Program-made: the position numbers and the translations under genes
Notes under the pieces: model-generated
Databases searched by the model: none
What the model was told of the DNA's origin: nothing
The model's input: the letters and a program-made list of their open reading frames with translations, nothing else
Shown: piece after piece, positions 14,156-41,100 of the stretch
Numbering within the stretch: the stretch's first letter is position 1
Layout: every line of letters starts with the position of its first letter
Assembly: GCF_001649575.2 (NCBI RefSeq)
Contig: NC_051450.1
Span: 11,421,783 to 11,485,782, forward strand
Reading direction: 5' to 3'
DNA: 64,000 nucleotides
Source of the DNA: Kryptolebias marmoratus
Taxonomy: Eukaryota; Chordata; Actinopteri; Cyprinodontiformes; Rivulidae

Positions 14156-16203
14156 TCCAGTCAGAAAACCACGGGGCGCAGACGTTAACGAGCCCCCCTT
14201 TCAACGTCTTCGATCGGGCTGCTAATAGCCGCAACTTCCTCCTTCCTGCTGATTAAAACTCCCAGCCCACTAATTTTGCTTTTGCACTACGAAAAGGATT
14301 TACGAGTTGATTTCTCGGCTGCGTTGCGCTGCGGATGTGGAATCGACGAGGGAGCGCGGCCGTACGCGGCCTGGACTGGAACCTGTTCAAAAACTGGTTT
14401 GCGCTCAGAGAGAATATCGTCAGCGTGGTTGTAGACCAACTACAGTAGCTTCTCGGTTGTCTTCGAGCTGTAGGTTTTGTTGCACAGAAAGAAAAAAAAA
14501 AAGAAAGTTCCTAATTTCATTAGCTGCCCAGGTAATGCTGCTATAATAAAACCTTGTAACAAGTGAAGATTGAATGTAAAACTGTACTGATTCGTGTGAT
14601 TCTTCCTCTTAGAATAAGTAAATATTTATTGTTTTTAATGCGTTTCGATGAGGGCATTGCTCGCCAGATATCAGCTGTATAAATGAGTTCTTTGCCTTAA
14701 AGTGATGAACTAAGTTGCTTTAAATCCTTCACTCATCGGTTTGTGACTCACGTCGGGTTGGTCCAAGTTTTTCACGAGTAGGGACAAAGTGCCTCATTGT
14801 CATCGTCAGGTACACCCATACTGTAGATTGAGTTCTAATTTCCTCACATTCAGTTATTGTAGCTGTCGCAGGTCTGGACCAAGTTATCATTAATCATACC
14901 ACCTACTGAGCCAAGAGGTGGGGAGGAATTTCCACTCAGATTTCTGATAATTGATGCATAACATGTCTGTTTTTTTTTAATGTTGTACCATTTAAATGCT
15001 AATATAGAAGATTATGTAATATATTTAATTTCCGTGTAAAGGTATTCACAGAGTTCTATACAAATTGTATACAGTAGCTGTACAGTTTAGATCAAAAGGC
15101 AATATTTTAATTGCGTGTGTGTATTAATGTAGAATACATTTACAAAGACTAGAATATGAATTACTGCTTTTCAGAGCAAGTATGTTTTAGTAACGACGCA
15201 AACGGTCGAACTTTTTACTGAAGCTTCTCCTGACTGCTCTGCCTGTGCAGAGGGGTGTGTGCATGTGATAATCGCAGCTGAAAATAAAGTTTTAACAAGT
15301 CGTTGAAGTCTGGCCGCGTCGTTTTTGGACATTGTTTGAAAGTTTAGTCTGTCGATCTTTAAGCTACAAAGTTGCACCGAGCTGATGATAACGCCTGCTG
15401 CTGGCAAAGTGGATAAGCAAAAGTTTGTGTTTGTAAGGATTTTTTTTTAAATTATTTAAGTACTACTGTTCTGTTTTCATGTAGACTAATTTAGCTTTAA
15501 ACTGAATGCTCATAGATTATGTGTTTCTGCCACTTAATACAAATTATCCTGTTTTTTTTTCTCAACTAAATGATTTTTTTTTATTATTATGTTCAGGGTG
15601 TCTTTGAAAATCAGGCTGTAGAAGTACATCAACAAAGAAAAGTTATAAAAGCTTCTCAAACAGCATTTCATTTAAAGAATTTGGGGTTTATTTAAAGTGT
15701 TTTGATGTTGTAGGGGAAATCTACAAGACACAACATAATAAAGACATTTTAATGATCCTTTTTTTTCTGAGAATAAAGCAGAAAAAAAATATCAAGTCAA
15801 AAGGGGTTAACTTGCAGTCTGGAAACAGAAACGACATAAAAGCAAAGAACCACTCCAACTGTAAAACAATGACGCTGAACGATGACGAGATTTATATTTT
15901 TAAAAAAAAGTCATGAATTCATTGATTCACTGATTTTCTTTTAACAGTGTTGCAGCCCTTAAAGAGACATTTTAAGGGTCCAAGCAGCAGAGAAACTGAA
16001 CAAAAATAACAGATCGTATGACAAATTAACCTTAAACATGAACAAAAACAGCAGCAGTTTAAGAATAAAGACATAACCACACATTAAAGTAACACAGATT
16101 TTAAATAAAGTTCCTTCCCACAGTATATAATAGTGATTGCACATAACGTAAAATATCTTTTAAAGAATTAGAGTGATCAGAGAACAGGTCGGAATCATTA
16201 ACA
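14156..16203 (+). other. acbd5: acbd5 3' UTR with two polyA signals; then non-coding
   Basis: AATAAA signals at 14545-14550 and 15283-15288 could end short and long acbd5 transcripts. The rest is AT-rich with poly-T runs. No coding potential was seen before the mastl 3' end. Confidence 0.6.
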
Positions 16204-16209
16204 TTTATT
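16204..16209 (-). terminator. mastl: mastl polyadenylation signal
   Basis: AATAAA on the minus strand, 77 bases past the mastl stop codon. It is the nearest canonical signal. Confidence 0.6.
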
Positions 16210-16285
16210 TAGAGGATTCTGTTTTTGTTGCTACTGCTAAATACTTAATCAGTGCAATAAAAAAAAAGAAGAAAGAAAGCCAGAG

Positions 16286-21841
<5,556 letters not shown>

Positions 21842-22572
21842 TATTCAACTGCTCCAACAAAAAAAAATCGTCTTGTTCTGAAACAGTCAGCTAGCCGTAA
21901 GTAAACACCTGCATGACAAAACAACTGTTCTGGGTTTGTTTTGAAATTTGAATTCCCTGTCCCGTCACGGGTCCTTTGACGTGAATTTAGTAACCTAAAA
22001 ATATGCCCGTGCAAAAGAATCAGACAAAGTGGTATGTAATTAAATATCATTCCTGTATTTAAAACATCAAGCTCTTATGTTGTTGAAACATTTTTTGTTA
22101 AACTATGACATAATAAACCATGCAGTTTGTGTATTAACAAACTTTACATTTCAATCAGGCAGTCACGACAATGGTCACGTCAAAAAAGTAGCAAAATAAT
22201 AATATATGTTTTTAGTGTTATTCTTGTTGTATACCTTCTCAAATGTGAATTTAAATTAAAGTTGTATTTTGATTTAAACTGAAATATTTTGAGGTTTTAT
22301 TGGCATACGTGACCATTATCGTATATACGTGACGCCATTATGCAAGCTGTACCCGGTAGTGACGTCATTTTGTAGTCCATTTGACCTCAGAAGCCGGAGA
22401 ATCCATTTGCTGTAGTTAGCTAAAAAAAAGTTGTGTAACTTCTGAGCGTTGTGTTAGAAGAACAACACAAAGGACACCGCTTCGAGGAGGATTCGTTTAT
22501 TAACATTGTATAGAGGGTCTGTCCTTACTCAGTTACCATCTAAATACATATTTTTAAATATTTTAAGACAAA
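21842..22572. promoter_or_regulatory. mastl/yme1l1 bidirectional promoter
   Basis: The 731 bases between two divergent start codons must hold both promoters. A perfect palindromic CRE (TGACGTCA) lies at 22360-22367, about 210 bases before the yme1l1 ATG, with a CRE-like TGACGCCA at 22330-22337. No TATA box is positioned convincingly for either gene. Confidence 0.6.
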
Positions 22573-31531
<8,959 letters not shown>

Positions 31532-31710
31532 ACGTTTAGGACTTTTTAATCATGTAAATAAGAAGCGGTGCAATCGAGCACAGGCCTTCGGGAGGCCTTC
31601 TCGTTCACGTTCGTTGATAATGTGAAGATTACGATGAAATGATCATGTTCCCCTCTCATCTATTTTTTTAACTGATTTAGTTTCGTATCATTTCCAGCAA
31701 AAGATCCTGA

Positions 31711-31739
31711 NTTTTTTTTTTTTTTTTTTTTTTTTTTNA
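31711..31739. other. Assembly ambiguity: N-bounded poly-T
   Basis: A run of T is bounded by single N characters at 31711 and 31739, in the yme1l1 3' UTR. It marks a homopolymer of unresolved length. Confidence 0.95.
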
Positions 31740-32274
31740 GCAGTTTTAAAGCACTTCATAATGAGGTGTTTTCTGTAAGTTAAATTAGGGACAGGTCAGC
31801 TTTCCTTTTACAGCAGAGGAGCTCTGTAGTAGCTGCATAAATTCATTGTCGACCCGACGAACACTGCAGGACCCTAAAGTATCTCAGTGTCGAACATCCT
31901 CTTCAGCTGAGGAGCTTTTCATCATTTCTATGTATTTCCCTCACATATGCTAGTTTTTGTTTTATTTATTTAAGTGCCCAAAGGTGTGTTCTTTCGTTCA
32001 CGGGTCCTTTCTGACCTCCTGTAAGTGATCGGTGAGAGGAGCTCACTGCGTGTAAATACTAGAAGAAAGGACTCATTTGGTGCTTCTTTCTGTTACTATA
32101 GACGAAGACCTTGAAACTCAAATATAATAAATACTACTCTCAGGAAACACTCGTGAATGTTTTCAATTCGAGAATTAAAGTTCAACTCCGGCATGAAACC
32201 TGATAACCTGCGGCCAGACAAGAAGGAAGTCTCCAGCTGGAATGTCGGCTCGTATGACGGAGTAATATGACCAA

Positions 32275-32280
32275 AATAAA
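32275..32280 (+). terminator. yme1l1: yme1l1 polyadenylation signal
   Basis: AATAAA about 745 bases after the stop codon, followed by CT- and T-rich sequence. An AATAAA-like 'aataaa' near 32127 is an alternative. Confidence 0.5.
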
Positions 32281-34144
32281 GCTGCTCTCACTCACAATTT
32301 TCTGCCTTTTTTTTTTCCTTTTTTTTTGTTAGAAAGCAAAGAAAGTCTGAAGTTCGGACAAATCACATCTGTTCTGAAAGCACAACAACATTGTTACTGA
32401 AGTGCAGCACCACTTTAGAATTAATGTGGAAATTGTTTTATTTTGAAGGCCTGTAGATTAATGAATTAAACATAAATCATGTTTAAAGATCAGGTCATTT
32501 AAACTTTTAGTGCAGGATGTTACAATACATTATATTCTTTTGAATTGTGTGTCATTTCTATCTAAATATTTTTAACTATTTTGACCAATGGTTCATATTT
32601 TAATGACGTTTTTCTGGTAATTTCAGATCAATTCTGCTGTCAAAGTGAGGTGACATTACCTATTAGCTACCACAGGTTACTGTTCTTTACTAGCTAATGT
32701 TAAAGCTGATGTTTGAAAGCAGCCTTTTTTTAATTTAGAACTGAAAGGTGTTAAAATAATAGCCTGAAATAGATCACCTGCTGTGGTTGCCTATGTGGAG
32801 TGAATGCAGCACATTATGTAACCATGGAGACGAGACTGTGCATCTTTTAAATACAATTTCTTATTTGTTTCTGAAATTGTGACCTTTTGAAATGGTTTCA
32901 CCTCTGGTTGCCATGGAAACCATCGCAGCATCATTTAAAACGGAGTTTTGAGCTGTACGCTCACACCTTTAACTCAGAAGATACCTCTGCGCATCAACGG
33001 CAAGAAAAAAATAGTTTAACGTGAAGTTGGAACAGCTGGTAGGTAGATTAGTAAGTTTACTGTAAATAAAAGAGGACAAAACTGCTAAATTCATACTTTT
33101 ACTGATTGTATTTATTGGTAAAAACCACAGTATCCCCTCACTGTCTTCATCAACTAATATTTAATTATAATTTTGTAGTTTGTTAGCAAGTGTTTGCATT
33201 CAATTTTGGATTTTACCTTTTTATTGTATTTTCATAATTGTGCATTTTAAGTATTCTGTAACTAAAACAGAAAAAGGAAAAAAATAAAAGTTGTAGGCCT
33301 ATTTAGTAGATAAAAGGAGCCTAACCTAACTATATTTCTGTGTTGTTCAGCTTATTTCCTAATGTCCCTTCTGCTCCCTGAGTCCTCCACTGCCTCTCAT
33401 TTTCTGCATGTTGTTTAAATTAAAGTTAATTTATTAAATAGAAAACTCTGGTATCAGACTGTGCAGTGTGCCTTATTTTTTGTTTTTACCAGCAAACTAT
33501 AGAGATCCTTTTTTTTAAATTAAATCTTGTGCTGTCGTGTATCAACACAATGTTTTATTTATCATTTATGTATGAATGGATGTGCACAAACTTAAAAAAT
33601 ACGAAACAAAGTGTGGTTTTCTTCAGTTACAAGTATGAAGCTGTTCTGTATTAAAAGAGACGATTAAAAACTTAATGAAAGATCCAGTTTAATCTGGTTC
33701 TAAGCTGTCTGTTGTGTCGATACGACCCTGGTTCATGTCTTGAGTTTAGAAAGCTCTTCGTGCCTGATTGATTCATAGTTTTGTTTAGGATTTGTTTAAA
33801 AGAGAATAAAGAGCAGATTGTGTGTCTTTCAGTGTTGCACCATATTTATTGTACAGTGTTAATCTGATGAGGTCAAATGTTTCTTTTCTTTTTTACTTTG
33901 CAAGGCATTCTCTACATGTTTGTGAAAAATTTGGTTACTGTTTTGTCACTGCGGTCTCACCAGAACACCCCCGTAAGATAAAACCTGAATCTGAAAAGAA
34001 CTTAAAAAAAAAAGAACTTTAAAATGTGTGCATGTATCCGATGTATACAATGCATTTTTATTTTAAACTGGTAAAGTTGTAGAAATACAGACTTAATTTA
34101 TTTAATGAATGAATAATTAACATTGCTTACCAAAGCGTGCCTGT
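32281..34144. other. Intergenic, no gene seen
   Basis: AT-rich DNA between the yme1l1 3' end and pks copy A. Only very short frames and no recognisable domain were found. It contains two X-box palindromes (listed separately). Confidence 0.6.
32818..32920. promoter_or_regulatory. Two RFX-type X-box palindromes
   Basis: GTAACCATGGAGAC at 32818-32831 and GTTGCCATGGAAAC at 32907-32920 both match the RFX X-box (GTNRCC, short spacer, RGYAAC/RGNAAC). The second is close to perfect. They lie 2.2 kb before the start of pks copy A and about 1.3 kb past the yme1l1 stop. Confidence 0.5.
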
Positions 34145-34470
34145 GCTAACTGTCTGTTAGCAAAATATCTCATAGACCACCAGATGGATTTTAATGAGGC
34201 TCTCAGAAAGTAACCACTGGATGTACATCTGCAACTGATTGACTTTTGGAATCAATCCAAATCAATATGGCCACCACAAGTTCTTGGCTTTTTGGAAAAC
34301 AAAAATATCTATAACTCAGTCATATTTGCAGATAATAAGCTAAAATTGGTATTGTGGTAGTAGCTGAGAGTCACCCCTGACTCATACTCTGAGGGCTAAC
34401 AGATCGCATGAGATCTTTCTTTAAAACTTTGCAAACTTTGCAAGGCAGCCGGTGGCATTCATTTGTTCAA
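34145..34470 (+). repeat. Dispersed repeat, copy 2 of 3
   Basis: The longest of the three related copies. It includes a 'ctgttagcaaaatatctca' head, the 'actggatgtacatctgcaac' block, 'atggccaccacaag', and 'gtggtagtagctgagagtc'. The same phrases recur at 6485-6700 and 54449-54700. Confidence 0.75.
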
Positions 34471-34964
34471 GGAATGTTAGTTTCATTCCAAACTGCGATG
34501 TGTTAGCAACATCTTTTATTGTATTAGTCATGCAGAATTCAACTCATTCTGTGTTTGAACATCATATAGAATTTAATTATTTGCTTTAACTATTGATAAG
34601 CAGTTCCTTTCACACTACAGTGACAGTTTGGATGTTAAGGATGCCAGTAAAAATCCTGAACAACTGGACTTGAGCAGTCAGTGATCAAAAGTCTAATGAT
34701 GAGAAAACAAGGTGCTTTTTTTCTCTCTGAGCTGCAGCTGCTTGATATAAGCAACCATGAGATAAAAGCAATTTACCTTCAGAGGTGAAGCCAAGATAAC
34801 CTGATTGTAATGAGCAGTTTTTTTGTGAGAGGGAGGGGGAAAAAAAGCATCATTTATTCCTGTTGCTGGATCACCTTAACCTGCAATTAAGGGATTTGGT
34901 TCCAGCTGAGACACGCTGAGCCGGGACAATGTCTTCTTGTCTCTTCTCTTTGACCTGGCCCGAT

Positions 34965-35104
34965 ATTTATAAGAGGCTGCGAGGCTGCAGAAGCCCCATT
35001 CTGACGGAAAACAGCTGAACATCAAACCCCAACATGGCGAGGCTTGAAAGGTCACTTGACGTTAAAATAATTTAAAGTAACTTCATGAACACCTTGACAA
35101 AACG
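34965..35104 (+). promoter_or_regulatory. Core promoter and 5' leader of pks copy A
   Basis: A TATA-like element (TATTTATAAG, 34965-34974) sits about 135 bases before the start codon, so transcription would begin near 35000. The leader contains a complete 13-residue upstream reading frame (35034-35075) and a second out-of-frame ATG at 35085. Confidence 0.5.
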
Positions 35105-38100
35105 ATGGAGGACGCAGAGGATGACGTGGCTGTTATTGGAATGGGATGTAATTTCCCTGGAGGTAAGATTTTGAAATGAGCTGAAGTTATCTTCTGTTGT
35201 GCAAGATAAATTATGATTATTGTCATTTGTTTTTGTAGGTGAGGGCTTGGATAATTTCTGGAAAGTTCTTCTGGAGGGAAAGAATTGTGTGGTAGACATT
35301 CCTGCTGAGAGGTTTGACACCAACTCCTGGTACAACGCTGACGTCAACAAGACTGGAAAGACACAAACAACCAAAGCAGCTCTTATAGAAGGGTATGTGT
35401 TTTATTGTCTTATAGAGATAGCTTTTTTTCCCTGTTTCAGTTATGATAAATAAATTTTTTCATATTCCAGGTTTAACGAGTTTGATCACATGTTTTTTGG
35501 GATTTCGGAGGTGGAGGCTGACTCCATGGATCCTCAGCAGAAACTCCTCCTGCAGTGCACATATTGGGCGTTAGAAGATGCAGGAGTAGCCATGGAAAGC
35601 ATCAGCAGAAGCAGAACTGGTGTTTACATAGGTACTGCTCTCACATCTTACATTTCAAATCTGAAGTGCAGATTAAAGATACGACCCCCGCGACCCATTC
35701 TGCTTTAATTGTGCTGCTGCAGGCCTTATGAACAGGGATTATGAGATGATCAGAAACAACAATCCAGACTCAATAACTCACTTCAGTGGCACTGGGACAG
35801 CCACGAGCGTGGCAGCCAACAGGATTTCCTTCACCTTCAATCTCACCGGACCTTCGTTTGTCCTCGACAGTGCCTGTTCTTCTTCTTTGGTGGCTCTGCA
35901 TGTAGCCTGCCAGGCTCTAAAGCAAGGTGAGAATAACTGCTTGCTCTAAAAACAATTAAAGATTCACATTATAGCAAATAGATCAACCCAAAGCTGCTCT
36001 TTGGATGTTAGCTGTTGTTTGATCTGTTCTCTGTCAGTATAATCTCACACATCGTTGAGGTCTAGGCTCTGAAGAAGGCACTTTATGACTGGTAGTATTT
36101 TCTGCTGCACAGGCAGTGTGTTTATTATTATTGCTCTGAAAATCTGAGACGGTGGGGAATCTGATGCTTTTCCAGATGGTTTTGTATGAGGGATCCCCAT
36201 CAATGCCTGCTGAAATGCAGACACAAACCAGGATAGAAATTCCACCAATATTCACAAATGCCTACAGAAACATGTACAGTACCATGCCAAAATTTTAAAC
36301 TACTCCTAATTTAATCATACTTTACTTCCAAGCAGTCAGACTTTCTGTTTCAAAGTGATCTTCATGAATAGTTATTCTGGTCTTCTGATGGTTTTTCAGA
36401 GTTTTTCTTGGGACTTCAGCTGCTTATTGCTTATATTGTGCTGTGTGTGCTTAAAAAAGGAGAAAAGTGGAGGATAAAAGAAGCAGTGTCAGTCCTAAAA
36501 ACTTTCTACAGCAGATGAACAATATATGAAAGTCATGTCTTTTAGACATTGGGAAAACAAATCCAGCAAAGACAAATAGTGGAAAACTAACCAAAGTTCA
36601 AATAAAAACTTTGAAAGCCCATCAGAAAACTTGGAAAGCTATGGATCAAGACCTTTTTAAACAATTACAAGAAAGTCTGGCTTATTCTTAGAAGCAGAAG
36701 CTTGAAAAATATGGATAACCTTAAACCACTTTCAATACTTTGACTTTTTGAAAATCCTTATTTTGAATTCCGTCTTTCATCTAGGAGACTGTGAGATGGC
36801 GCTGTGTGGAGGAGTTAACTGTGTCATAGAGCCAAGAGTGTTTGTTGCGCTCAGCAAAACCAGGATGATCTCGCCTGAAGGAACCAGCAGACCTTTCTCC
36901 ATCAGCGCTGACGGTTATGGCAGAGGGGAAGGCTGCGGTGTCATACTCCTGAAACCTCTCAGAAAGGTAAGTAAGTGGTTGATTTTCTTGAAAAAGAAAA
37001 CTTATGACAAGCATGATCTGCAATTGTGAACTACAAAGATACTTGGAAACAAACAAATGATCTCTTTTTTAATTTAAAGGCTATAAAGGATTATAACAAA
37101 ATATGGGGCATCATATGCAAAACGGCAATAAACCAGGATGGGCGCTCTAGCACTCCAATCACCAAACCCTCCATGACACAGCAAGAAGAGCTGCTGCGAG
37201 GAATCTACTCAGACAATGAAATAGCAAACGTTCAGTACATAGAAGCTCATGGAACTGGAACCCCGGTTGGAGACGCAACAGAGGCAGGAAGCATCTCCAA
37301 CGTCATCGCTAATGTCAGACCTCCTTGTTCAAAGACACTGCTGATTGGGTCTGTGAAAGGTAACATTGGACACACAGAGTCTGCAGCCGGAGTGGCCGGA
37401 CTCATTAAGGTACTCCTAATGATGAAACATAAAACCATCGTTCCATCAGTTTTCTACTCTAACAATAACTCGAGTGTAGATGTAAAAGCTCTAAATCTAC
37501 AAATTCCAAGTAAAACTGAGAAATGGGAGGCAAATCAATCATTGGGGAGGGTTGCGGGGGTCAACAGCTTTGGGTTTGGGGGCACAAATGCACATGTCAT
37601 TTTAAGAGAACACAGTCATGAAGTAGTTCCCATAACAGCCTGGGTAAAACTCTTTGTATTGTCTGCATCTTCAGAGAAAGCATTGATCCTGACCATCACA
37701 GACACCCACCAAAGACTTTGCAACGATCAGACCAGTGACTTACACAGCATTTCATACACCTCAGCATGTAGGAGAAGTCACTGCAAAAACAAATTTAGGA
37801 AAGCCTTTTTAACATTTACCCTCCCAGATTTAAAACGGCAGCTCAAATCTGAACTGGAGACAAAGTTTGAGCCAGTGAAGCCTGATGTCCAGGTGGTGTT
37901 TGTATTTTGTGGGAATGGTGTTTCCTACTGGGGGATGTGTAGGCAGCTCATGAGAGAGGTTCCTGCTTTCAGAGAAAAGGTTAGAGAAGTCGAAAACGCC
38001 TTCCAGGCTCACCAAACCATCGACATCAGTCGATTGCTTGCTGGTGAATGTGACAACAGCAATTTCAGCCAGCTGAATGTGGTTCAGCCTCTTCTCTTTT

Positions 38101-41100
38101 TAATTCAAATCGGTATCGCCACTGTCTTGAAGCACTGGGGTGTCAAACCGAATGTTATGCTCGGCCACTCTGTTGGGGAGGTCGCTGCAGCTCACTGCTC
38201 AGGTCTTTTGTCTCTTGAGGATGCCGTAAAAGTGTTGTACCACCGCAGTACCCTTCAGAGCAAAGTGGCAGGAGGAAAAATGCTTGTGGTCAGCAATGTA
38301 GCTGTAAAAAAGGTTTTAGAAGTTCTTGCAGCTTTCCCCGAGGAGATCAGTGTAGCTGCTTACAACAGCCCTCAGTCCTGCACTTTATCAGGAGATGCAG
38401 ATGCTATAGATGCCCTACGAGAGAGACTGATATTCATGTTTGCTGACAAGAATCTCTTCCTTCATGTCTTGGATGTTCCTGCTGCTTACCATAGCTATAT
38501 GATGGATCCAGTTCTAGAAGACCTTGAAAGAAGCATTGGTACTTTGAGCATTAACAACACGGAGTGTGAGCTTTTTTCAACAGTAACTGGAAAAAGGTGT
38601 TCAGATGGTGACTTTAGTTCTGGCACATACTGGGCAAATAACATCCGGAAGGCTGTTTTATTTGATGAAGCTCTCTGTGCTGTCATCAAAGACAGAAAGT
38701 CTAGAGAAAACGTGGTATTTGTGGAGATCGGACCTCGAAGGGCTCTTCAGAGGTACATATGTGAGACTCTTGGAAATGACACCAAGGTTTTTCCCTCTGT
38801 CCAACCAGAGAAGGACTGTGACTCAATCTCCTTGACTTTGGCCAGGCTGTTTGAATTTGGCATTAATGTAAACTGGAATGAGGTCTACAGGGGTTGTGAG
38901 ACATTGCCCACAACTCTTCCGGCCTGTCAGTTTGTCAACACAAAGAAAAATGTGAATTTTGAAGCTTTAAGAAGAGGCAATAAATCACTGACTGTTTCTC
39001 ATCATAGGGTCATATCCCCCCAAAAACAGGATAGGAAAGAAGTAATGTATAACCTCTCATTGGAGATTGCACCATATCTATGGGAGCATAAAAATAACAA
39101 TGTTTCCATTGCGCCAGGTGCATTTTATGTTGAGTTAGCTTTTTCCACAGTGATGGCGAACCTGATGCCAAAGAAACCCATTTCTCTGCTCAGCCTCAGT
39201 GTAACATTTGAGAATGTGCTCACTCTAAACCTAAAATCCCAACAGATGAAGGTGATTTTCGAACAATCAGAGACAGAGGCCTTATTTCAGATACAGTCTC
39301 CTGTTGCAACACATGCCTCAGGCACTATCAGGTGCACAGAGCAACAATCATTGTTAGAGGAATCAACCATCTGTGTTGATATGATCTACCAAAGGTGCAA
39401 ACTGGTTCTGACCAGAGAAGAGGTTTATTCAGTTCTGTTTCAAGCAGGATTTGAGTACGGCCCTCTTTTCAAACAACTGGACAACGTGCGTTATGGAACC
39501 GAATTCAAGGAAGCTGTCACAACTTTCCAAGTCCCTGCTAAACTTCAGCAAAATCTCCATGAGTGTGTAATTCACCCTGTGCTTCTGGATTATTTCATGC
39601 AAATGACCTCTGTGATAGCAATGAGACAACTAGCAGCCAAACAGGGATTTCCTTCACGTATTGGAAGTATCACCGTATCCGGACCCCTGCAGAATGAAAT
39701 GGTCCTGTACTTGCGGGCAACTCAGGAGACAGAAGACTTCCTTGATGTGTGTGGTTGCTTTTCCACCACAGAGGGGAACGTACTGGTGGAACTTAAGGGG
39801 GTAAGGATTTCTTTTTTAGGCTTGATTTCAAATGCTCCTCAATCGTTATTCTTTCATAATGAAACAGTTGCATTAGCAAATGAAGGAGACGTGCAAGACT
39901 GCAAAATAAAGGCAATTATCTTTGAGGATCAACTTGGCATTGCTAAAGGTCTGAGACCGTACTTATGTCCAGAGTCAGTCCTTGTAGAGGGCAGAAAGAA
40001 GCTGACAGCAGGTGAAGTTCGAAGCTTAGTGTTTGACTCACTGAGCAGAAATGAGGATTTAAAGAATATCCTTTTCCTTTGGGGTGTTGAAGACCTCAGT
40101 CACTTGTCCTCTGAGGGGATCCTGGAGTGCTCTGTGACTTGCTGTGAGATGTTTCGCCAGATTGTTTTAGCTGTCAAAGAGAGCAAAAGCTCCTGCGCTA
40201 TAAGGGTCATAACTTACAGATCGACAGAAACCACTGTGGACCATGTGAGTTCTGCTTTTGTGCTTTCCGGTATGTTAAGGACTTGCTCTGCAGAGATGGC
40301 AGGTCTTTATTTTCAGCTGGTTGATCTCGCATCTATAACCAGCGAAGACATCAGTACTCTGGCTCATATGATTAAAACCTCCAAACAACAAGAGGTCAGA
40401 GTCAGTAAAGGGCAGGTATCAGCAATAAAAATAGCACAAACTACAGTGAAAGACAGAGATTTGTTTGAAGATGAAACACACTCGGTGGATCTGAGAGAGT
40501 TTGTCCTTCAGACTACCGACCCATACAGAATGGCTAACCTGTCTACCATCCCTGCTAACTCTGATGGAAGTCTTGCCCAAGAAAAAACAGTTGAAATTCA
40601 GCTTACCAATGTGTGCATTCATTCCTCTGATTTCTTTCCTGTCAGCACTTCCCATTTCAACTTTGGCAAGACATTTTACTGGAACAAGCACGTGACACAG
40701 AACCACAAGGTTCTGGCTTTAGATTTTAGCGGCATTGTCACATGTGTTGGCAGAGATGTCAAAAATCTAAAAGTTGGAGACCATATTGCATCATGCTATC
40801 CTGTCACTGCTGCCACGAAGATTGTGATCCCCGAAGCAGTGTGCTACGGCACAAAGACGCTTCCATTTTTTAGAGAAACTCCATGTGTGTCTTACTTCAT
40901 ACTGGCATGGGAGATGTTACAGAAACTGCTGTCTGAAGTGAAAAAAATGGACAAAAAGTTGGCAATAATCTCCCCAAACCCAGCCTCTGCTCTTGTGAAA
41001 GTTCTTGCTCTCACGGCAAGCAGGTCCGGCTGGAACGTTTCCTCTCGAGCCCATTTCACTGATGAACCGTCGCATTTTGACGCTTTTGTTTTTCTGCCAC

